Shown piece by piece: positions 26,988 to 36,304 of a stretch of 64,000 nucleotides of DNA. Location: the NCBI RefSeq assembly GCF_013177455.1, contig NZ_CP053660.1:1488001-1552000 (forward strand). Reading direction: 5' to 3'. The position numbers and the translations under genes are program-made. The notes beneath the pieces were generated by a model. It had not been told where the DNA came from. It did no database searches and saw only the letters and a program-made list of their open reading frames with translations. The stretch comes from Nocardioides marmotae. Lineage in GTDB: Bacteria; Actinomycetota; Actinomycetes; Propionibacteriales; Nocardioidaceae. Positions within the stretch are counted from its first letter, which is position 1. Each line of letters opens with the position of its first letter.

Positions 26988-27662
26988 GTGTGCTTCTCGA
27001 TGAGCGCGGACGTGATCGCCGGCGTGGCCCTGCTCCCCGTCGCGGCGGTCTGCCTGCGGGAGGTGCGCACGCCCCGGGAGCTGCCGTTCGCCTCCCTGCC
27101 GCTGATCTTCGCGCTCCACCAGCTGACCGAGGCCCTGGTCTGGCACGGCGCGGGCGACTACGTCTCCGCCGGCGTCCAGCACGCCGCCGCGATGGTCTAC
27201 GTCCTCGTCGCCTTCCCGCTCCTCCCGTTCCTGGTGCCGCTCGCGGTGCTGCTGCTCGAGCCCCAGGGGCTGCGCCAACGCGTGGCGCCGTTCGTCGTGC
27301 TCGGCGCGGTGGTCGCGGCGTACCTGCTCTACGCGGTGCTCGACGGCCCGCTCCTGGTCAGGGAGGAGCCCCATGCGCTGGTCTACGACGTCGACCTGAC
27401 CTTCGGGCCGATGTGGGCCGTGCTGTACATCGTGGCGGTGATCGGTCCGTCGGTGCTGTCGGGCTACCCCTCGATCGTCGCCTTCGGCCTGCTCAACCTG
27501 GTCGGGCTCACGGTCGTCGCCATCGTCTACGTCCAGGCCTTCGCCTCGCTGTGGTGCGTCTGGGCGGCGTTGACCTCCTCCCTGATCGCCGTGCACATGG
27601 TGCTGCGCCGGCGGCTGCCCGACTTCCACCGCCTCGAGGGGCGGGCGCTGGCGCCCGCCTGA
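26988..27662 (+). CDS. DUF6629-like integral membrane protein
   Basis: The 224-residue protein starts at GTG 26988 with MCFSMSADVIAGVALLPVA, the typical opening of a membrane-protein family I recognise as DUF6629-like (CFS-A start, then PRELPFASLPLIFALHQLTE). Seven hydrophobic segments run from about residue 8 to 205, ending in a short basic tail. Its function is unknown. It sits between the polyamine transporter and the aminotransferase, so it may belong to the polyamine cluster, but the link is positional only. Confidence 0.75.
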   Translation: MCFSMSADVIAGVALLPVAAVCLREVRTPRELPFASLPLIFALHQLTEALVWHGAGDYVSAGVQHAAAMVYVLVAFPLLPFLVPLAVLLLEPQGLRQRVAPFVVLGAVVAAYLLYAVLDGPLLVREEPHALVYDVDLTFGPMWAVLYIVAVIGPSVLSGYPSIVAFGLLNLVGLTVVAIVYVQAFASLWCVWAALTSSLIAVHMVLRRRLPDFHRLEGRALAPA

Positions 27663-27670
27663 GCCGACGC

Positions 27671-27700
27671 CGGCGGGCAGGGGCGGGCAGGGGCGGGCAG
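27671..27700. repeat. Three tandem decamers (GGGCGGGCAG)
   Basis: Three head-to-tail 10-bp copies, the first with one change, lie in the 43-bp gap between the DUF6629-like gene and the convergent aminotransferase gene. Confidence 0.85.
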
Positions 27701-27705
27701 GAAGC

Positions 27706-29097
27706 TCAGAGCAGCGAGGAGGCCTTGTCCAGGACGACCCGGAGGATCTGCTCCATCTCCTCGAAGTGCTCGGGGCCGCAGACGAGCGGGGGAGCGAGCT
27801 GGACGACCGGGTCGCCGCGGTCGTCGGCGCGGCAGTAGAGCCCCTCGGCGTAGAGCTGCTTGGAGACGAAGCCGTAGAGGATCCGCTCGGACTCCTCGGC
27901 GGTGAACGACTCCTTGGTCGCCTTGTCCTTGACCAGCTCGATCCCGTAGAAGTACCCGTCGCCGCGGACGTCGCCGACGATCGGCAGGTCCAGCAGCCGC
28001 TCGAGGGTGGCCCGGAACGTCGCCTCGTTGTCGCGGACGTTCTCCAGGACCTTCTCCTCCTCGAAGAGCTCGAGGTTGCGCAGGCCGACCGCGGTGGAGA
28101 CCGGGTGGCCGCCGAAGGTGTAGCCGTGGGCGAACATCGCCTTGTCCGCCAGGAACGGCTCCATCAGGCGGTCGGAGGCGATCATCGCGCCGAGCGGGGC
28201 GTAGCCGGAGGTGATGCCCTTGGCGCAGGTGATGATGTCGGGCTGGTAGCCGTAGCGCTCGGCGCCGAACATGTGGCCGAGCCGCCCGAAGGCGCAGATG
28301 ACCTCGTCGGAGACCAGCAGCACGTCGTACTCGTCGCAGATCTCGCGGACCCGCTCGAAGTAGCCCGGGGGCGGCGGGAAGCAGCCGCCGGCGTTCTGCA
28401 CCGGCTCGAGGAAGACGGCGGCGACGGTGTCGGGGCCCTCGTTCTCGATCGCGACGGCGATCTGGTCGGCGGCCCAGCGGCCGAAGGCCTCGGGGTCCGA
28501 GGCGCCGTCGAGGAAGCCGGCGGTGATCTCGTCGGCGCGGTAGGCGTTGGTGTTCGGCACCCGGAACGTCGAGGGCACGAGCGGCTCGAACTGCTGCTTG
28601 AGCAGCGGCAGCCCGGTGATCGACAGGGCGCCCTGGGTGGTGCCGTGGTAGGCGATCGCGCGGCTGATCACCTTGTGCTTCATCGGCCGACCGGTGAGCT
28701 TGTAGTAGTTCTTCGCCAGCTTCCAGGCGGTCTCGACGGCCTCGCCGCCGCCGCTGGTGAAGAAGACCCGGTTCAGGTCGCCCGGCGCGTAGGAGGCCAC
28801 CTTCTCGGCCAGCTCGATGGCCGGCGGGTGCGCGTAGGACCACAGCGGCATGAACGCCAGCTCCTGGGCCTGCTTCGCGGCCGCCTCGGCCAGCTCGGTG
28901 CGGCCGTGGCCGAGCTGGGAGACGAACAGCCCGGCGAGCCCGTCGAGGTAGCGCTTCCCGGTGGCGTCCCAGAGGTGGACGCCCTCGCCGCGCACGATCA
29001 CGGGCACGTCGCCGTCGGCGTACGCGCTGTGCCGGGAGAAGTGCAGCCACAGGTGGTCCTTGGCGGCCTGCTGCAGGTGGTCGTAGTCCGGGTGCAT
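27706..29097 (-). CDS. Class III aminotransferase, probably polyamine/putrescine type
   Basis: The 463-residue protein is a PLP fold-type I class III aminotransferase. It has the GGGEAVETAWKLA phosphate-binding block, SDEVICAFGRLG with the cofactor Asp, and the PLP lysine in DIITCAKGITSGYAPLG. It most resembles omega-amino acid or putrescine/spermidine-pyruvate aminotransferases (SpuC-like), with the N-terminal HLWLHFSRHSAY segment typical of that group. Divergent from the aminobutyraldehyde dehydrogenase gene by 143 bp, it would supply that enzyme with 4-aminobutyraldehyde from putrescine. Beta-alanine or other omega-amines remain possible. Confidence 0.85.
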   Translation of the reverse strand: MHPDYDHLQQAAKDHLWLHFSRHSAYADGDVPVIVRGEGVHLWDATGKRYLDGLAGLFVSQLGHGRTELAEAAAKQAQELAFMPLWSYAHPPAIELAEKVASYAPGDLNRVFFTSGGGEAVETAWKLAKNYYKLTGRPMKHKVISRAIAYHGTTQGALSITGLPLLKQQFEPLVPSTFRVPNTNAYRADEITAGFLDGASDPEAFGRWAADQIAVAIENEGPDTVAAVFLEPVQNAGGCFPPPPGYFERVREICDEYDVLLVSDEVICAFGRLGHMFGAERYGYQPDIITCAKGITSGYAPLGAMIASDRLMEPFLADKAMFAHGYTFGGHPVSTAVGLRNLELFEEEKVLENVRDNEATFRATLERLLDLPIVGDVRGDGYFYGIELVKDKATKESFTAEESERILYGFVSKQLYAEGLYCRADDRGDPVVQLAPPLVCGPEHFEEMEQILRVVLDKASSLL

Positions 29098-29228
29098 GGG
29101 CCCATGGTGCGTGCCGGAGAGGGCTCAGGGCAAGCCGCCGCGCACGAATCCGAATGTGACAGCCCGGTTTCACGACGGAATCCGTGGGAGATTCGGGATC
29201 AGACCTCCACAATCGGTGCTGGAATCAC

Positions 29229-29234
29229 TAGGGT
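29229..29234 (+). promoter_or_regulatory. -10 box (TAGGGT) of aminobutyraldehyde dehydrogenase
   Basis: TAGGGT ends six bases before the ATG at 29241, again the leaderless pattern. Confidence 0.5.
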
Positions 29235-29240
29235 CGGGCC

Positions 29241-30674
29241 ATGGCCGAGCAGTCGTTCCGCAATGTCGTCGACGGCGAGTCCGTCGACTCCGTCTCCGGT
29301 GAGACCTACGAGGTGATCGACCCGAGCACCGGGGAGGTCTACGCCCGGGCGCCACGCTCGGGTCGCGAGGACCTCGACCGGGCGTATGACGCCGCGCAGC
29401 GCGCCTTCGAGGGCTGGGGGTCCACGACCCCCCAGGAGCGGTCGCTGGCCCTGCTGCGCATCGCCGACGCCCTGGAGGCGCGGGCCGAGGAGTTCGTGGC
29501 CGCGGAGAGCCGCGACACCGGCAAGCCGCTCCACCTGACCGCCAGCGAGGAGATGCCGCCGACGGTCGACCACTTCCGCTTCTTCGCCGGCGCGTGCCGC
29601 GTGCTCGAGGGCAAGTCGGCGGGGGAGTACATGGCCGACCACACCTCGTTCATCCGCCGCGAGCCGATCGGCGTCATCGGCCAAGTGACCCCCTGGAACT
29701 ACCCGCTGGCGATGATGGTCTGGAAGATCGCCCCCGCCCTGGCTGCCGGCAACACCGTCGTGCTCAAGCCCTCGGACACCACGCCCGCGACCTCGACCAT
29801 GCTGGCCGAGCTGGCCCAGGAGTTCCTCCCGCCGGGCGTGCTCAACGTCGTCTGCGGTGACCGGGAGACCGGCCGCGCGCTCGTCGCTCACCCGACCCCG
29901 CAGATGGTGGCGATCACCGGCTCGGTCCGCGCCGGCATGGAGGTCGCCGGCTCCGCGGCCACCGACCTCAAGCGGGTCCACCTCGAGCTCGGCGGCAAGG
30001 CGCCGGTCATCGTCTTCGACGACGCCGACGTCGAGGGGGCCGCCGCCGCGATCGCCGAGGCCGGCTACTTCAACGCCGGGCAGGACTGCACCGCCGCCAC
30101 CCGCGTGCTGGTCGGCCCCGGGGTCCACGACGACTTCGTCGCCGCGCTCACCGAGCAGGCACGCGCCACCCGCACCGGCATGCCCGACGACGAGAACGTC
30201 CTCTACGGCGCGCTCAACAACGCCGACCAGCTGGCCCGGGTGACCGGCATGGTCGACCGGCTCCCCGACCACGCGCGCCTCGACGCCGGCGGGCACCGGC
30301 AGGGTGCGAGCGGCTACTTCTACGAGCCGACCGTGCTGTCCGGGCTGCGCCAGGACGACGAGCAGATCCAGCAGGAGATCTTCGGCCCCGTCATCACCGT
30401 CCAGCGCTTCGCCGACGAGGCGGAGGCGCTGCGCTGGGCCAACGGCGTGCAGTACGGCCTGGCCTCCAGCGTCTGGACCCGCGACCACGCCACGGCGATG
30501 CGGATGTCGCGCAAGCTCGACTTCGGGGTCGTGTGGATCAACACCCACATCCCCTACGTCTCGGAGATGCCGCACGGCGGCTTCAAGCACTCCGGCTACG
30601 GCAAGGACCTCTCGATGTACGGCCTCGAGGACTACACCCGGATCAAGCACGTCATGAGCTACATCGGTGAGTGA
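29241..30674 (+). CDS. Gamma-aminobutyraldehyde dehydrogenase
   Basis: The 477-residue NAD(P)-dependent aldehyde dehydrogenase shows QVTPWNYPLAMM near 150, the general base in HLELGGKAPVIV near 250, the catalytic Cys in FNAGQDCTAATR near 285, and EIFGPVITV near 380. This set, and GHRQGASGYFYEPTVL, match gamma-aminobutyraldehyde dehydrogenases (PatD/YdcW and PuuC relatives). It would oxidise 4-aminobutyraldehyde, made by the divergent aminotransferase or the FAD amine oxidase, to GABA, which GabT then uses. The saccharopine dehydrogenase-like gene follows by 13 bp, so they are co-transcribed. Confidence 0.9.
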   Translation: MAEQSFRNVVDGESVDSVSGETYEVIDPSTGEVYARAPRSGREDLDRAYDAAQRAFEGWGSTTPQERSLALLRIADALEARAEEFVAAESRDTGKPLHLTASEEMPPTVDHFRFFAGACRVLEGKSAGEYMADHTSFIRREPIGVIGQVTPWNYPLAMMVWKIAPALAAGNTVVLKPSDTTPATSTMLAELAQEFLPPGVLNVVCGDRETGRALVAHPTPQMVAITGSVRAGMEVAGSAATDLKRVHLELGGKAPVIVFDDADVEGAAAAIAEAGYFNAGQDCTAATRVLVGPGVHDDFVAALTEQARATRTGMPDDENVLYGALNNADQLARVTGMVDRLPDHARLDAGGHRQGASGYFYEPTVLSGLRQDDEQIQQEIFGPVITVQRFADEAEALRWANGVQYGLASSVWTRDHATAMRMSRKLDFGVVWINTHIPYVSEMPHGGFKHSGYGKDLSMYGLEDYTRIKHVMSYIGE

Positions 30675-30687
30675 GGGGACCGCACGC

Positions 30688-31893
30688 ATGCGCATCCTCC
30701 TGGTCGGCGCCGGCGGCGTCGGCGCCGCGTTCTGCTCCATCGCGGTGCGCCGCGACTTCTTCGAGGCGGTCGTGGTCGCCGACTACTCCCTGGCCTCGGC
30801 CGAGCGTGCGGCGGCCGCGGCCGACGACCGGTTCACCGCCGCGCAGGTCGACGCCTCCAGCGCGGAGTCGGTCGCGGCGCTGGCCCGCGAGCACCGCGCC
30901 ACCCACGTGATGAACGCCGTCGACCCGCGGTTCGTGATGCCGGTCTTCGAGGGCGCGCGGGCCGCCGGCGCGGACTACCTCGACATGGCGATGTCGCTCT
31001 CGCGGCCGCACCCGGACGCGCCGTACGAGAAGACCGGCGTCAAGCTCGGCGACGAGCAGTTCGCCGCGGCCGAGGCATGGGCGGCCGACGGCCGGCTCGC
31101 GCTGGTCGGGATCGGCGTCGAGCCGGGCCTCTCCGACGTCTTCGCGCGGTACGCCGCCGACCACCTGTTCTCCGAGATCGACGAGCTCGGCACCCGTGAC
31201 GGGGCGAACCTCACCGTCGACGGCTACGACTTCGCGCCGTCGTTCTCGATCTGGACCACCATCGAGGAGTGCCTCAACCCGCCGGTGATCTGGGAGGACG
31301 GCGCCTGGCGGACCACCGAGCCGTTCTCCGAGCCGGAGGTCTTCGACTTCCCCGAGGGCATCGGGCCGGTGGAGTGCGTCAACGTCGAGCACGAGGAGGT
31401 GCTCCTCATGCCGCGGTGGATCGACTGCCGCCGCGCGACGTTCAAGTACGGCCTCGGCAACGAGTTCATCGAGGTGCTCAAGACCCTGCACAAGCTCGGC
31501 CTGGACCGCACCGACAAGGTCCGGGTCGGCGAGGTCGAGGTCAGCCCGCGCGACGTGGTCGCGGCGTGCCTGCCCAACCCCGCCGAGCTCGGCCCGCGGA
31601 TGACCGGCAAGACCTGCGCCGGGCTGTGGGTGACCGGCCGCGGCACCGACGGCGCGCCGCGGTCGACGTACCTCTACCACGTGGTCGACAACGAGTGGTC
31701 GATGCGCGAGTACGGCCACCAGTGCGTGGTCTGGCAGACCGCGGTCAACCCCGTCGTCGCCCTCGAGCTGCTCGCGACCGGCGCCTGGAAGGGCGCCGGT
31801 GTCCTCGGCCCGGAGGCCTTCGACGCCGTGCCGTTCCTCGACCGGCTCACCGCCTACGGCAGCCCCTGGGGGATCCAGGAGCTCGACGCATGA
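30688..31893 (+). CDS. Saccharopine dehydrogenase-like oxidoreductase
   Basis: The 401-residue protein begins with a Rossmann NAD(P)-binding motif MRILLVGAGGVGAAF and continues with the saccharopine dehydrogenase family pattern, including VMNAVDPRFVMPVFEGARAA and GVEPGLSDVFARYA. Family members include saccharopine reductase, carboxynorspermidine/carboxyspermidine dehydrogenase and homospermidine synthase-like enzymes. In a polyamine gene cluster, action on an imine or amine adduct of a polyamine is plausible but unproven. ATG 30688 follows GAGGGGA; an in-frame GTG at 30667 is possible. It is in operon with the upstream aldehyde dehydrogenase. Confidence 0.85.
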   Translation: MRILLVGAGGVGAAFCSIAVRRDFFEAVVVADYSLASAERAAAAADDRFTAAQVDASSAESVAALAREHRATHVMNAVDPRFVMPVFEGARAAGADYLDMAMSLSRPHPDAPYEKTGVKLGDEQFAAAEAWAADGRLALVGIGVEPGLSDVFARYAADHLFSEIDELGTRDGANLTVDGYDFAPSFSIWTTIEECLNPPVIWEDGAWRTTEPFSEPEVFDFPEGIGPVECVNVEHEEVLLMPRWIDCRRATFKYGLGNEFIEVLKTLHKLGLDRTDKVRVGEVEVSPRDVVAACLPNPAELGPRMTGKTCAGLWVTGRGTDGAPRSTYLYHVVDNEWSMREYGHQCVVWQTAVNPVVALELLATGAWKGAGVLGPEAFDAVPFLDRLTAYGSPWGIQELDA

Positions 31894-31935
31894 GGGGAGT
31901 GAACCGCCGGCCCGGCCGCGCCGCCGAGCCGGACC

Positions 31936-33738
31936 TCAGCTCGCCGACGGCAGGGTGGCGGCGCCGCTGGCGGGCAGCGGGTCGACGGTCTCGCCGGCGC
32001 GGAGGAACTGCCCGGTGCGCTCGCGGCCGAGGAGCGGCGTGGCGTGGCCCTCGCGCCAGACCGTGCGGCCACCGACCATGACGAGCGGGACGGCGGCGTC
32101 GTTGCGGTTGACCATGCGCGACAGGCCGCCGTACTGCTCGACCGGCGACTCGGCGTACTCCTCCAGGGAGGAGTCGAGCCGCTCGGGGTCGACGACGAGG
32201 ACGTCGGCGCGGTCGCCGACGCGCAGGTGGCCGGCGTCGAGGCCGTACCACTCGGCCAGCTCGCCGGTCATCCGGTGGACCGCCTGCTCGACGGTGAGGA
32301 AGGGGCGGCCGGCCCGCTCGGCGTCGTGCACGTGCTTGAGCAGGCGCAGGCCGAAGTTGTAGAAGGCCATGTTCCGCAGGTGGGCGCCCGCGTCGGAGAA
32401 GCCCATCTGGATGCTCGGCGTCTGCGCCATCTTCTTGAGGATCTTCGGGCGGTGGTTGGAGATCGTGGTGCGCCAGCGCAGCGCGGTGCCGTGCTCGAGC
32501 ACCAGGTCGAGGAAGGCGTCCACGGGGTGCGCGCCGCCGCGCTCCACGCCGACCTGGCCGAAGGACTTGCCGACCACCGAGGCGTCGGGGCACGCGACGA
32601 TCTGGGCGTCGAAGAAGTCGCGGTGCCACACGCGCGGGCCGTACTTGGACTCGTAGTCCTTGCGGAAGCGGGCGCGGTACGCCGGGTCGCGCATGAGCTC
32701 GTCGCGGGCGAGCTTCTCCTGCAGGTGCAGGGCGGCCGCGCCGGCGCCGAACTCCTCGAAGATCACCAGGTCGATGCCGTCGGCGTAGACCTCGAACGGC
32801 ACCGGCAGGTGCTGCCAGCGGAAGTCCGCGCCGGCCCGGTTGACCACGCCGCCGAGCAGCCGCATCAGGTAGATGATGAACGGGATCGCCTTGAGGTCGG
32901 CGGCCGAGAGCAGGCTGGTCTTCAGCGGGTTGCGACCCAGCGCGCGCACGCCGATCGAGTGCAGCGCCTGGAGCAGGATCGTGTGCGGGTGGGTGGCGTC
33001 CGGCCCCGCCTGCAGGGCGCGGCCGCGGCGGCGGAGGATCTCGCGCAGGCGCCGCATCTCATGGCGCCGGGCGTACGTCGAGGGCAGGGTGCGCGAGCGG
33101 CACAGGTCGCCGTCGAGCTTGTCGAAGAGCAGCTGCTGGGCCGACATGCCGATGAAGCCGGCGTCGAGGGCCTCGGTGAGCATCCGCTCCATCCGCTCGA
33201 CCTCGCTGCGGGTCGGGCGCACGTCGTCGCGGGTGGCGCGGTCCAGGCCCATCGTGGCGGTGCGCATGTCGGAGTGGCCGATGAACGAGGCGAGGTTCGG
33301 GCCGAGCGGGAGCGACTCCAGCGCGGCGACGTACTCCTGGGCCGAGCGCCACGTCTTGTGCTTGCCCACCGATCCGATCACGTGCTGGCGCGGGATCGCC
33401 TCGACCCGGCCGAACAGGTCGCCGGCGTCGACCGCGTCCACGTGCACGGTCGAGAGCGAGCAGGAGCCGAGGAGGATCGTGGTGACGCCGTGGCGCAGCG
33501 ACTCCTCCAGGGCGGGGCCCTCGAGCACCTCGATGTCGTAGTGGGTGTGGATGTCGACCATCCCCGGCATCACCCAGCGGCCGGTCGCGTCGACGAGCTC
33601 CGGGCAGCCGGTCTCGTCCAGCGGGGTCGCCGAGACGGTGGCGACGCGGCCCTCGCGGATCCCGAGGTGACGGACCGCCGAGGGGGCACCCGTCCCGTCG
33701 AACCAGCGGCCGCCCTTGATGATCGTGTCGTAGCTCAC
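31936..33738 (-). CDS. Amidohydrolase, N-acyl-D-amino-acid deacylase-like
   Basis: The 600-residue protein is an amidohydrolase-superfamily (alpha/beta)8-barrel enzyme. The metal motif MVDIHTHYD lies near 57-65, the metal-type Cys in LLGSCSLS near 92, and SDAGAHLRN near 450 carries the late Asp. The layout matches D-aminoacylases. The natural substrate is unknown; within this cluster an N-acyl or gamma-glutamyl polyamine intermediate is a guess. Start is GTG 33738. It lies downstream of gabT on the same strand, 31 bp apart, so both are probably one transcript. Confidence 0.85.
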   Translation of the reverse strand: MSYDTIIKGGRWFDGTGAPSAVRHLGIREGRVATVSATPLDETGCPELVDATGRWVMPGMVDIHTHYDIEVLEGPALEESLRHGVTTILLGSCSLSTVHVDAVDAGDLFGRVEAIPRQHVIGSVGKHKTWRSAQEYVAALESLPLGPNLASFIGHSDMRTATMGLDRATRDDVRPTRSEVERMERMLTEALDAGFIGMSAQQLLFDKLDGDLCRSRTLPSTYARRHEMRRLREILRRRGRALQAGPDATHPHTILLQALHSIGVRALGRNPLKTSLLSAADLKAIPFIIYLMRLLGGVVNRAGADFRWQHLPVPFEVYADGIDLVIFEEFGAGAAALHLQEKLARDELMRDPAYRARFRKDYESKYGPRVWHRDFFDAQIVACPDASVVGKSFGQVGVERGGAHPVDAFLDLVLEHGTALRWRTTISNHRPKILKKMAQTPSIQMGFSDAGAHLRNMAFYNFGLRLLKHVHDAERAGRPFLTVEQAVHRMTGELAEWYGLDAGHLRVGDRADVLVVDPERLDSSLEEYAESPVEQYGGLSRMVNRNDAAVPLVMVGGRTVWREGHATPLLGRERTGQFLRAGETVDPLPASGAATLPSAS

Positions 33739-33769
33739 AACCGGATCGAACAGGCCTTCTCGACGCGCG

Positions 33770-35134
33770 TCAAGCGGTTGCGCGGAACCCGTCGGCGACG
33801 ACGTCGAAGGCCTCCTCCAGCAGGGCGTCGGAGATCGCCAGCGGCGGCAGGAACCGGAAGACGTTGCCCCAGGTCCCGCAGGTCAGGGTGACCACCCCCT
33901 GGGCGTGGCAGTACGCCGAGACGGCGGCGGCGCGCACGGGGTCGGGCTCGGTGGTCCCCGGCGCGCACAGCTCGATCGCCATCATCGCCCCGCGGCCGCG
34001 GACCTCGCCGATGACCGGGTGCTCGGCCTGCAGCGCCTCGAGCCGGGCGCGCATGAGGTCGCCGACCGCGCGCGCCCGGCCGACCAGGTCGTGGGTCCGC
34101 ATCTCCTCGATCGCACCGAGCGCGGCCGCGCAGGCCAGCGGGTTGCCGCCGTAGGTGCCGCCGAGGCCGCCGACGTGGACGGCGTCCATCAGCTCGGCGC
34201 GCCCGGTGACCGCGGCGAGCGGCAGGCCGCCCGCGATCCCCTTGGCGGTGGTGACCAGGTCGGGCACGACGCCCTCGTGGTCGCAGGCGAACCAGTCGCC
34301 GGTGCGGCAGAGGCCGGACTGGATCTCGTCGGCGACCAGGACGACGTCGTTCGCGCGGCACCACTCCGCGAGCGCGGGCAGGAAGCCCGGCGCCGGCTCG
34401 ACGAAGCCGCCCTCGCCCTGGATCGGCTCGATCACGACGCAGGCCAGGTTGGTCGCCCCGACCTGCTTCTCGACCACGTCGATCGCCCGGCGGGCGGCCT
34501 CCTCGCCGGACAGCCCGTCGCGGAAGGGGTAGGACATCGGCGCGCGGTAGACCTCGCCCGCGAACGGGCCGAACCCGTTCTTGTAGGGCATGTTCTTCGC
34601 GGTCATCGCCATCGTCAGGTTCGTGCGGCCGTGGTAGGCGTGGTCGAAGACGACGACGGCGTCCCGGCCGGTCGCGACCCGGGCGATCTTCACGGCGTTC
34701 TCCACGGCCTCGGCGCCGGAGCTGAACAGCGCCGACTTCTTGGCGTGGTCGCCCGGCGTGAGCTCGGCCAGGGCGGCGCACACGTCGACGTACCCGTCGT
34801 AGGGGGTGACCATGAAGCAGGTGTGGGTGAAGGCCGCCAGCTGGGCCGCGACCCGGTCGACGACCCCGGGGGCGGCGTTGCCGACGGTGGTGACCGCGAT
34901 GCCGGAGCCGAGGTCGATCAGGGAGTTGCCGTCGACGTCGAGGAGCACCCCGCCGCCCGCGGCGACGACGAAGACCGGCAGCGTCGTGCCGACGCCGTCG
35001 GCGACGTGCGCGCGCTTGCGCTCGAGGCGCTCCAGCGAGCCGGGGCCGGGGATCGCGGTGACCAGCCGGCGCTCCTGGGGCAGGGCCGGGCCGCCCGCGG
35101 CCGGCGAGGTGGTGGAGGCGGACGTCGTCGTCAT
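33770..35134 (-). CDS. gabT: 4-aminobutyrate-2-oxoglutarate transaminase
   Basis: The 454-residue class III aminotransferase matches Gab[19 protein letters not shown] substrate region, [37 protein letters not shown] with the cofactor Asp, and the PLP lysine in [12 protein letters not shown]. It converts GABA and 2-oxoglutarate to succinate semialdehyde and glutamate. This is the last step of the putrescine route visible here; no succinate-semialdehyde dehydrogenase is in the window. TAGGCT on the minus strand ends six bases before the ATG, so the transcript is probably leaderless. It is divergent from dxr. Confidence 0.93.
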   Translation of the reverse strand: MTTTSASTTSPAAGGPALPQERRLVTAIPGPGSLERLERKRAHVADGVGTTLPVFVVAAGGGVLLDVDGNSLIDLGSGIAVTTVGNAAPGVVDRVAAQLAAFTHTCFMVTPYDGYVDVCAALAELTPGDHAKKSALFSSGAEAVENAVKIARVATGRDAVVVFDHAYHGRTNLTMAMTAKNMPYKNGFGPFAGEVYRAPMSYPFRDGLSGEEAARRAIDVVEKQVGATNLACVVIEPIQGEGGFVEPAPGFLPALAEWCRANDVVLVADEIQSGLCRTGDWFACDHEGVVPDLVTTAKGIAGGLPLAAVTGRAELMDAVHVGGLGGTYGGNPLACAAALGAIEEMRTHDLVGRARAVGDLMRARLEALQAEHPVIGEVRGRGAMMAIELCAPGTTEPDPVRAAAVSAYCHAQGVVTLTCGTWGNVFRFLPPLAISDALLEEAFDVVADGFRATA

Positions 35135-35140
35135 GGCGCC

Positions 35141-35146
35141 AGCCTA
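35141..35146 (-). promoter_or_regulatory. -10 box (TAGGCT) of gabT
   Basis: Minus-strand TAGGCT ends six bases upstream of the gabT ATG at 35134, with no ribosome-binding site between. Confidence 0.55.
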
Positions 35147-35178
35147 GGTGTGGTCCGGGTCACATCGGGAGGGCCTGG

Positions 35179-35184
35179 GAGACT
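35179..35184 (+). promoter_or_regulatory. Candidate -10 box (GAGACT) of dxr
   Basis: GAGACT ends six bases before the GTG at 35191, the same hexamer and a similar spacing as at rlmN. Weak match to TANNNT. Confidence 0.3.
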
Positions 35185-35190
35185 GGGCCG

Positions 35191-36282
35191 GTGACAGAGC
35201 GCCGCGACATCGTCATCCTCGGCTCGACCGGCTCCATCGGCACCCAGGCGATCGACCTGGTGCGTGCCAACCCCGACCGCTTCCGGGTGGTCGGGCTGAC
35301 CGCCGGCGGCTCCCACCCCGAGCTGTTCGAGCAGCAGGTCGCCGAGCTCGGCCCGGCGTACGCCGGTCTGGGGGAGGAGGCCAGCGTCGAGGCCGCCTCG
35401 ATGCCGGCCGACGTGGTCCTCAACGGCATCACCGGCGCGGTCGGCCTGCGCCCCACGCTCGCCGCGCTCGACGCCGGCACGACCCTCGCGCTGGCCAACA
35501 AGGAGTCGCTGATCATCGGCGGCCCGCTGGTCAAGGAGCGGGCCCGCCCCGGCCAGATCGTCCCCGTCGACTCCGAGCACAGCGCCATCGCGCAGAGCCT
35601 GCGCGCCGGCTCCGCCGGGGAGGTACGTCGCCTGGTGCTCACCGCGTCCGGCGGGCCGTTCCGGGGGCGCACGGCCGCGGAGCTGGCCGAGGTCACGCCC
35701 GAGCAGGCGCTCGCGCACCCGAACTTCGCGATGGGCCGGGTGATCACCACCAACTCCGCGACCCTGGTCAACAAGGGGCTCGAGGTCATCGAGGCGCACC
35801 TGCTCTTCGACATCCCCTTCGACCGCATCGACGTGGTCGTCCACCCCCAGCAGCTGATCCACTCGATGGTGGAGTTCGTCGACGGCGCGGTCGTCGCCCA
35901 GCTCGGCCTGCCCACGATGCTCGTGCCGATCGCGCTCGGGATGTCCTGGCCCGACCGGGTCCCCGACGCCGAGACCCCGATCGACTGGACCAAGGCCGCG
36001 GACTGGCGCTTCGAGCCGCTCGACGACGCTGTCTTCCCGGCGGTCACCCTGGCCCGGGAGGCGGGGGAGCGCGGCGGCACGGCGCCCGCGGTCTACAACG
36101 CCGCCAACGAGGTCGCGGTCGATGCCTTCCACGACGGACGGCTGCGGTTCGTCGACATCGTCGCGACGGTTCAGGCTGTTCTCAGCGAGCACGACGTACC
36201 CTCGATGCAGCGCCTCGACGTCGACGACGTGCTCGCCGCCGACGCGTGGGCCCGTGCCCGCGCCGAGGCTCTCCTCCCGTGA
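35191..36282 (+). CDS. dxr: 1-deoxy-D-xylulose-5-phosphate reductoisomerase
   Basis: DXR makes 2-C-methyl-D-erythritol 4-phosphate in the MEP isoprenoid pathway using NADPH. The 363-residue protein has the NADPH motif LGSTGSIG (about 10-17), LANKESLI near 108-115, PVDSEHSAI near 130-138 with metal-binding Asp and Glu, and the C-terminal helical domain with [16 protein letters not shown]. Start is GTG 35191. The gene begins the conserved dxr-rseP-ispG block; ispG is a later step of the same pathway. Confidence 0.97.
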   Translation: MTERRDIVILGSTGSIGTQAIDLVRANPDRFRVVGLTAGGSHPELFEQQVAELGPAYAGLGEEASVEAASMPADVVLNGITGAVGLRPTLAALDAGTTLALANKESLIIGGPLVKERARPGQIVPVDSEHSAIAQSLRAGSAGEVRRLVLTASGGPFRGRTAAELAEVTPEQALAHPNFAMGRVITTNSATLVNKGLEVIEAHLLFDIPFDRIDVVVHPQQLIHSMVEFVDGAVVAQLGLPTMLVPIALGMSWPDRVPDAETPIDWTKAADWRFEPLDDAVFPAVTLAREAGERGGTAPAVYNAANEVAVDAFHDGRLRFVDIVATVQAVLSEHDVPSMQRLDVDDVLAADAWARARAEALLP

Positions 36283-36304
36283 CCCGCCCCCGGATCGGAC
36301 CCGC

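Noticed and set aside
12577..35134. Integrative element or genomic island with ends
   Set aside because: The rlmN-dxr gap is accessory, but I see no integrase, transposase, tRNA edge, terminal repeats or clear change in base composition.
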